Below are positions 62,941-64,000 of a stretch of 64,000 nt of DNA, one piece after another. This stretch comes from JAAUTS01 sp038250235 (GTDB taxonomy: Bacteria; Verrucomicrobiota; Verrucomicrobiia; Methylacidiphilales; JAAUTS01): positions 18,983 through 82,982 of the forward strand of contig JBBSCO010000006.1 in NCBI GenBank assembly GCA_038250235.1, in the 5' to 3' direction. The notes beneath the pieces were generated by a model. It did not search any database. It was not told the origin of the DNA and worked only from the letters and a program-made list of their open reading frames with translations. Both the position numbers and the translations under genes were made by a program. Within the stretch, counting starts at the first letter, position 1. Each line of letters begins with the position of its first letter.

Positions 62941-63162
62941 GTAGAACGCGCCTTGGCCTGGACGGGTCCGGGGAACGGCGGTGACTATATCACTATTGTC
63001 CCAGAGGCTTCTGCTGATGGAAAATATGGTGATTACAGGCCGACTTCAGCGGGGGCCGAGCTTACCGTGAAAGCCCCGGATGAAGCGGGTCCGGCGGAGG
63101 TGCGTTACATGAGCGGTCAGGGTGGACTCGTGCTGAAACGCCGTCCAATACTCATTCGTTGA
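62941..63162 (+). pseudogene. fragment of a vWA/TerD-type protein C-terminal repeat
   Basis: The frame LAWTGPGNGGDYITIVPEA, then YGDYRPTSAGAELTVKAPDEAG and VRYMSGQGGLVLKRRPI matches the immunoglobulin-like end domain found in large vWA-domain and related proteins. The rest of such a protein is absent upstream, where the frame continues without similarity. It is a 3' remnant. Confidence 0.65.
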
Positions 63163-63258
63163 GAGTTGGTGTCCGTTGGTCACCGTTTTCAGTTTTCGGT
63201 TTTGGAACTGATAACTGGTTCCCAGCGGCCCAATACTTAAAGCTTAGTTTATTGTCAG

Positions 63259-63621
63259 ATGTTATACGCTGAACCGTTGCGTATTTATCCTACAACTACG
63301 GTTTGCGAGGATGAACCCTACCGGGATCCAGAACGCCGCGATGCGGCTTTGGCAGGAAAAATCAAAACCCTGGAAAGAAAGCTGAAACGATTGTTTCCCC
63401 ATTTGAAATGCGAAACCGCGTTTGCCTGGGCCGGAACCTTTGGCAGCACCAAAGACGGTCTCGCCTACATAGGCCGTGTTCCTCAGTTTCCCCGGGCGTG
63501 GTTCAGTCTCGGGTTTGGAGGTAATGGAATCACCTACAGTATTCTGGCCGCCGAGATTGTGCGTGACGGCATCCTTGGAAAGAAGAACCGTTACGCAACG
63601 CTTTTTGGGTTTGATCGCTGA
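63259..63621 (+). pseudogene. C-terminal remnant of an FAD-dependent (DAO) oxidoreductase
   Basis: 120 codons matching the end of a D-amino-acid-oxidase-type flavoprotein: FPHLKCETAFAWAGTFGSTKDG, LAYIGRVPQFPRAW, LGFGGNGITYSILAAEIVRDG. The N-terminal FAD-binding motif and most of the protein are missing, and no upstream frame supplies them. Non-functional. Confidence 0.75.
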
Positions 63622-63710
63622 AACGTTGTCTTCAACACATGCTTTATATAGATTCAGCGGGGTCAGTTCTCGATTCTTGACAAATAGATTCAGGAATATG
63701 GGGTGAAGGG

Positions 63711-64000
63711 ATGACAAGAAAACCGAGAGTAGAGAATGCAGGGCGGTGTCGGAGCAACTGGTGGCCATAAAAACGGATCCTTTAAGTGATGCATGGAAAA
63801 GCGAAGCAACAGTTAGGACAGCGTGCGGTGGTAGCCCCTGGATTAATGGAATGGCTGAGGAAAAGGATCCCCGCTGGCGCGCATGGCTGCGGGTAGAAGG
63901 GCCGGGGGAGGCCAAAGTTGAAGTGGCCTGGGATTTAGGTTATCGGGACGGGGGAAGCGTGCTACAAATCCTCAAACGGATAGAAGCGCGGTGCCAGAAA
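63711..64000 (+). pseudogene. REP-associated (Y1/RAYT) transposase with large internal deletion
   Basis: It starts MTRKPRVENAG, as in RAYT transposases, but the middle with the catalytic HUH and Tyr is lost and the frame hits a stop after 19 codons. In a second frame from about 63747 a C-terminal piece (EVAWDLGYRDGGSVLQILKRIEAR) typical of this family runs to the window edge. GGGGTCAGTTCTCGATTC at about 63658 is the kind of sequence found next to such genes. Confidence 0.6.

Overview
The window looks like a chromosomal piece of a Gram-negative, heterotrophic bacterium, most likely a member of the Verrucomicrobiota (Opitutae-like). The support is indirect: a Bacteroidetes/PVC-type three-gene succinate dehydrogenase, a GxxExxY (PDDEXK_3) nuclease-like gene, abundant small GCGAAA-rich palindromic repeats, REP-type transposase debris, a GH63 glucosidase, a 3-methyladenine-glycosylase-annotated family and an ExbB-ExbD-ExbD operon. 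There is no rRNA in the window, so the assignment stays tentative. Most of the first 48 kb is ordinary housekeeping sequence with closely packed, often overlapping genes.

Layout. 0-3.6 kb: C-terminus of an AI-2E-type permease, a yqjD-yqjE-yqjK-like envelope trio and proBA. 3.7-5.8 kb: a SAM-I riboswitch followed by a threonine-synthase-like gene, a ThiS/MoaD-like sulfur carrier and a NIL-domain protein. This looks like a SAM-controlled sulfur-assimilation operon, possibly an alternative homocysteine route. 5.8-12.5 kb: a decayed GxxExxY gene between inverted repeats, queA, a pseudopilin, a nucleotidyltransferase two-gene module lying between two copies of a kinase 3' end, the kinase itself, ygfZ and tadA. 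12.6-23.6 kb: accA, a CPBP protease, comF, accD, folC, a HAD hydrolase, sdhCAB, sufT and two poorly known genes. 23.8-34 kb: exbB-exbD-exbD, a conserved unknown protein, mutY and rnhC (divergent with interlocked start codons), HU, hisS, aspS, a CxxS glutaredoxin and a SirB1-like protein.

34-45 kb: an AbiEii-type module between two ~150-bp direct repeats, an aminotransferase, KDPG aldolase, pgeF, a marR gene with a palindromic operator, tRNA-Val(GAC), a stand-alone cNMP-binding protein, a two-gene permease and a tandemly duplicated pair of DUF4388/roadblock-like genes. 45-52.6 kb: an FKBP isomerase, GH63 and GH5 glycosidases, an EF-hand protein, a GreAB-like protein and a fasciclin protein.

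52.8-56.4 kb: a phototrophy cluster with a CrtYcd-type lycopene cyclase, a Brp/Blh beta-carotene dioxygenase and a rhodopsin of the xanthorhodopsin/Gloeobacter type. The rhodopsin has a DTE proton-pump motif and the small glycine that opens a carotenoid-antenna window. It has its own promoter, a 14-bp palindrome over the -35 box and a strong terminator. The enzymes make beta-carotene and cleave it to retinal, which the rhodopsin binds. The upstream carotenoid genes are not in the window. After this come an ankyrin-repeat gene with a one-base frameshift, an EEP phosphatase and cardiolipin synthase pair, and a degraded zone (61-64 kb) with fragments of a vWA-type protein, a DAO oxidoreductase and a REP-associated transposase.

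Points of most interest: the SAM-riboswitch/ThrC-like/ThiS/NIL operon; the antenna-type rhodopsin cluster and its palindromic operator; two nucleotidyltransferase two-gene modules, each lying inside direct repeats about 1.4-1.5 kb apart; the inverted-repeat family that also brackets the nuclease-fold gene; and the duplicated roadblock-like gene pair.
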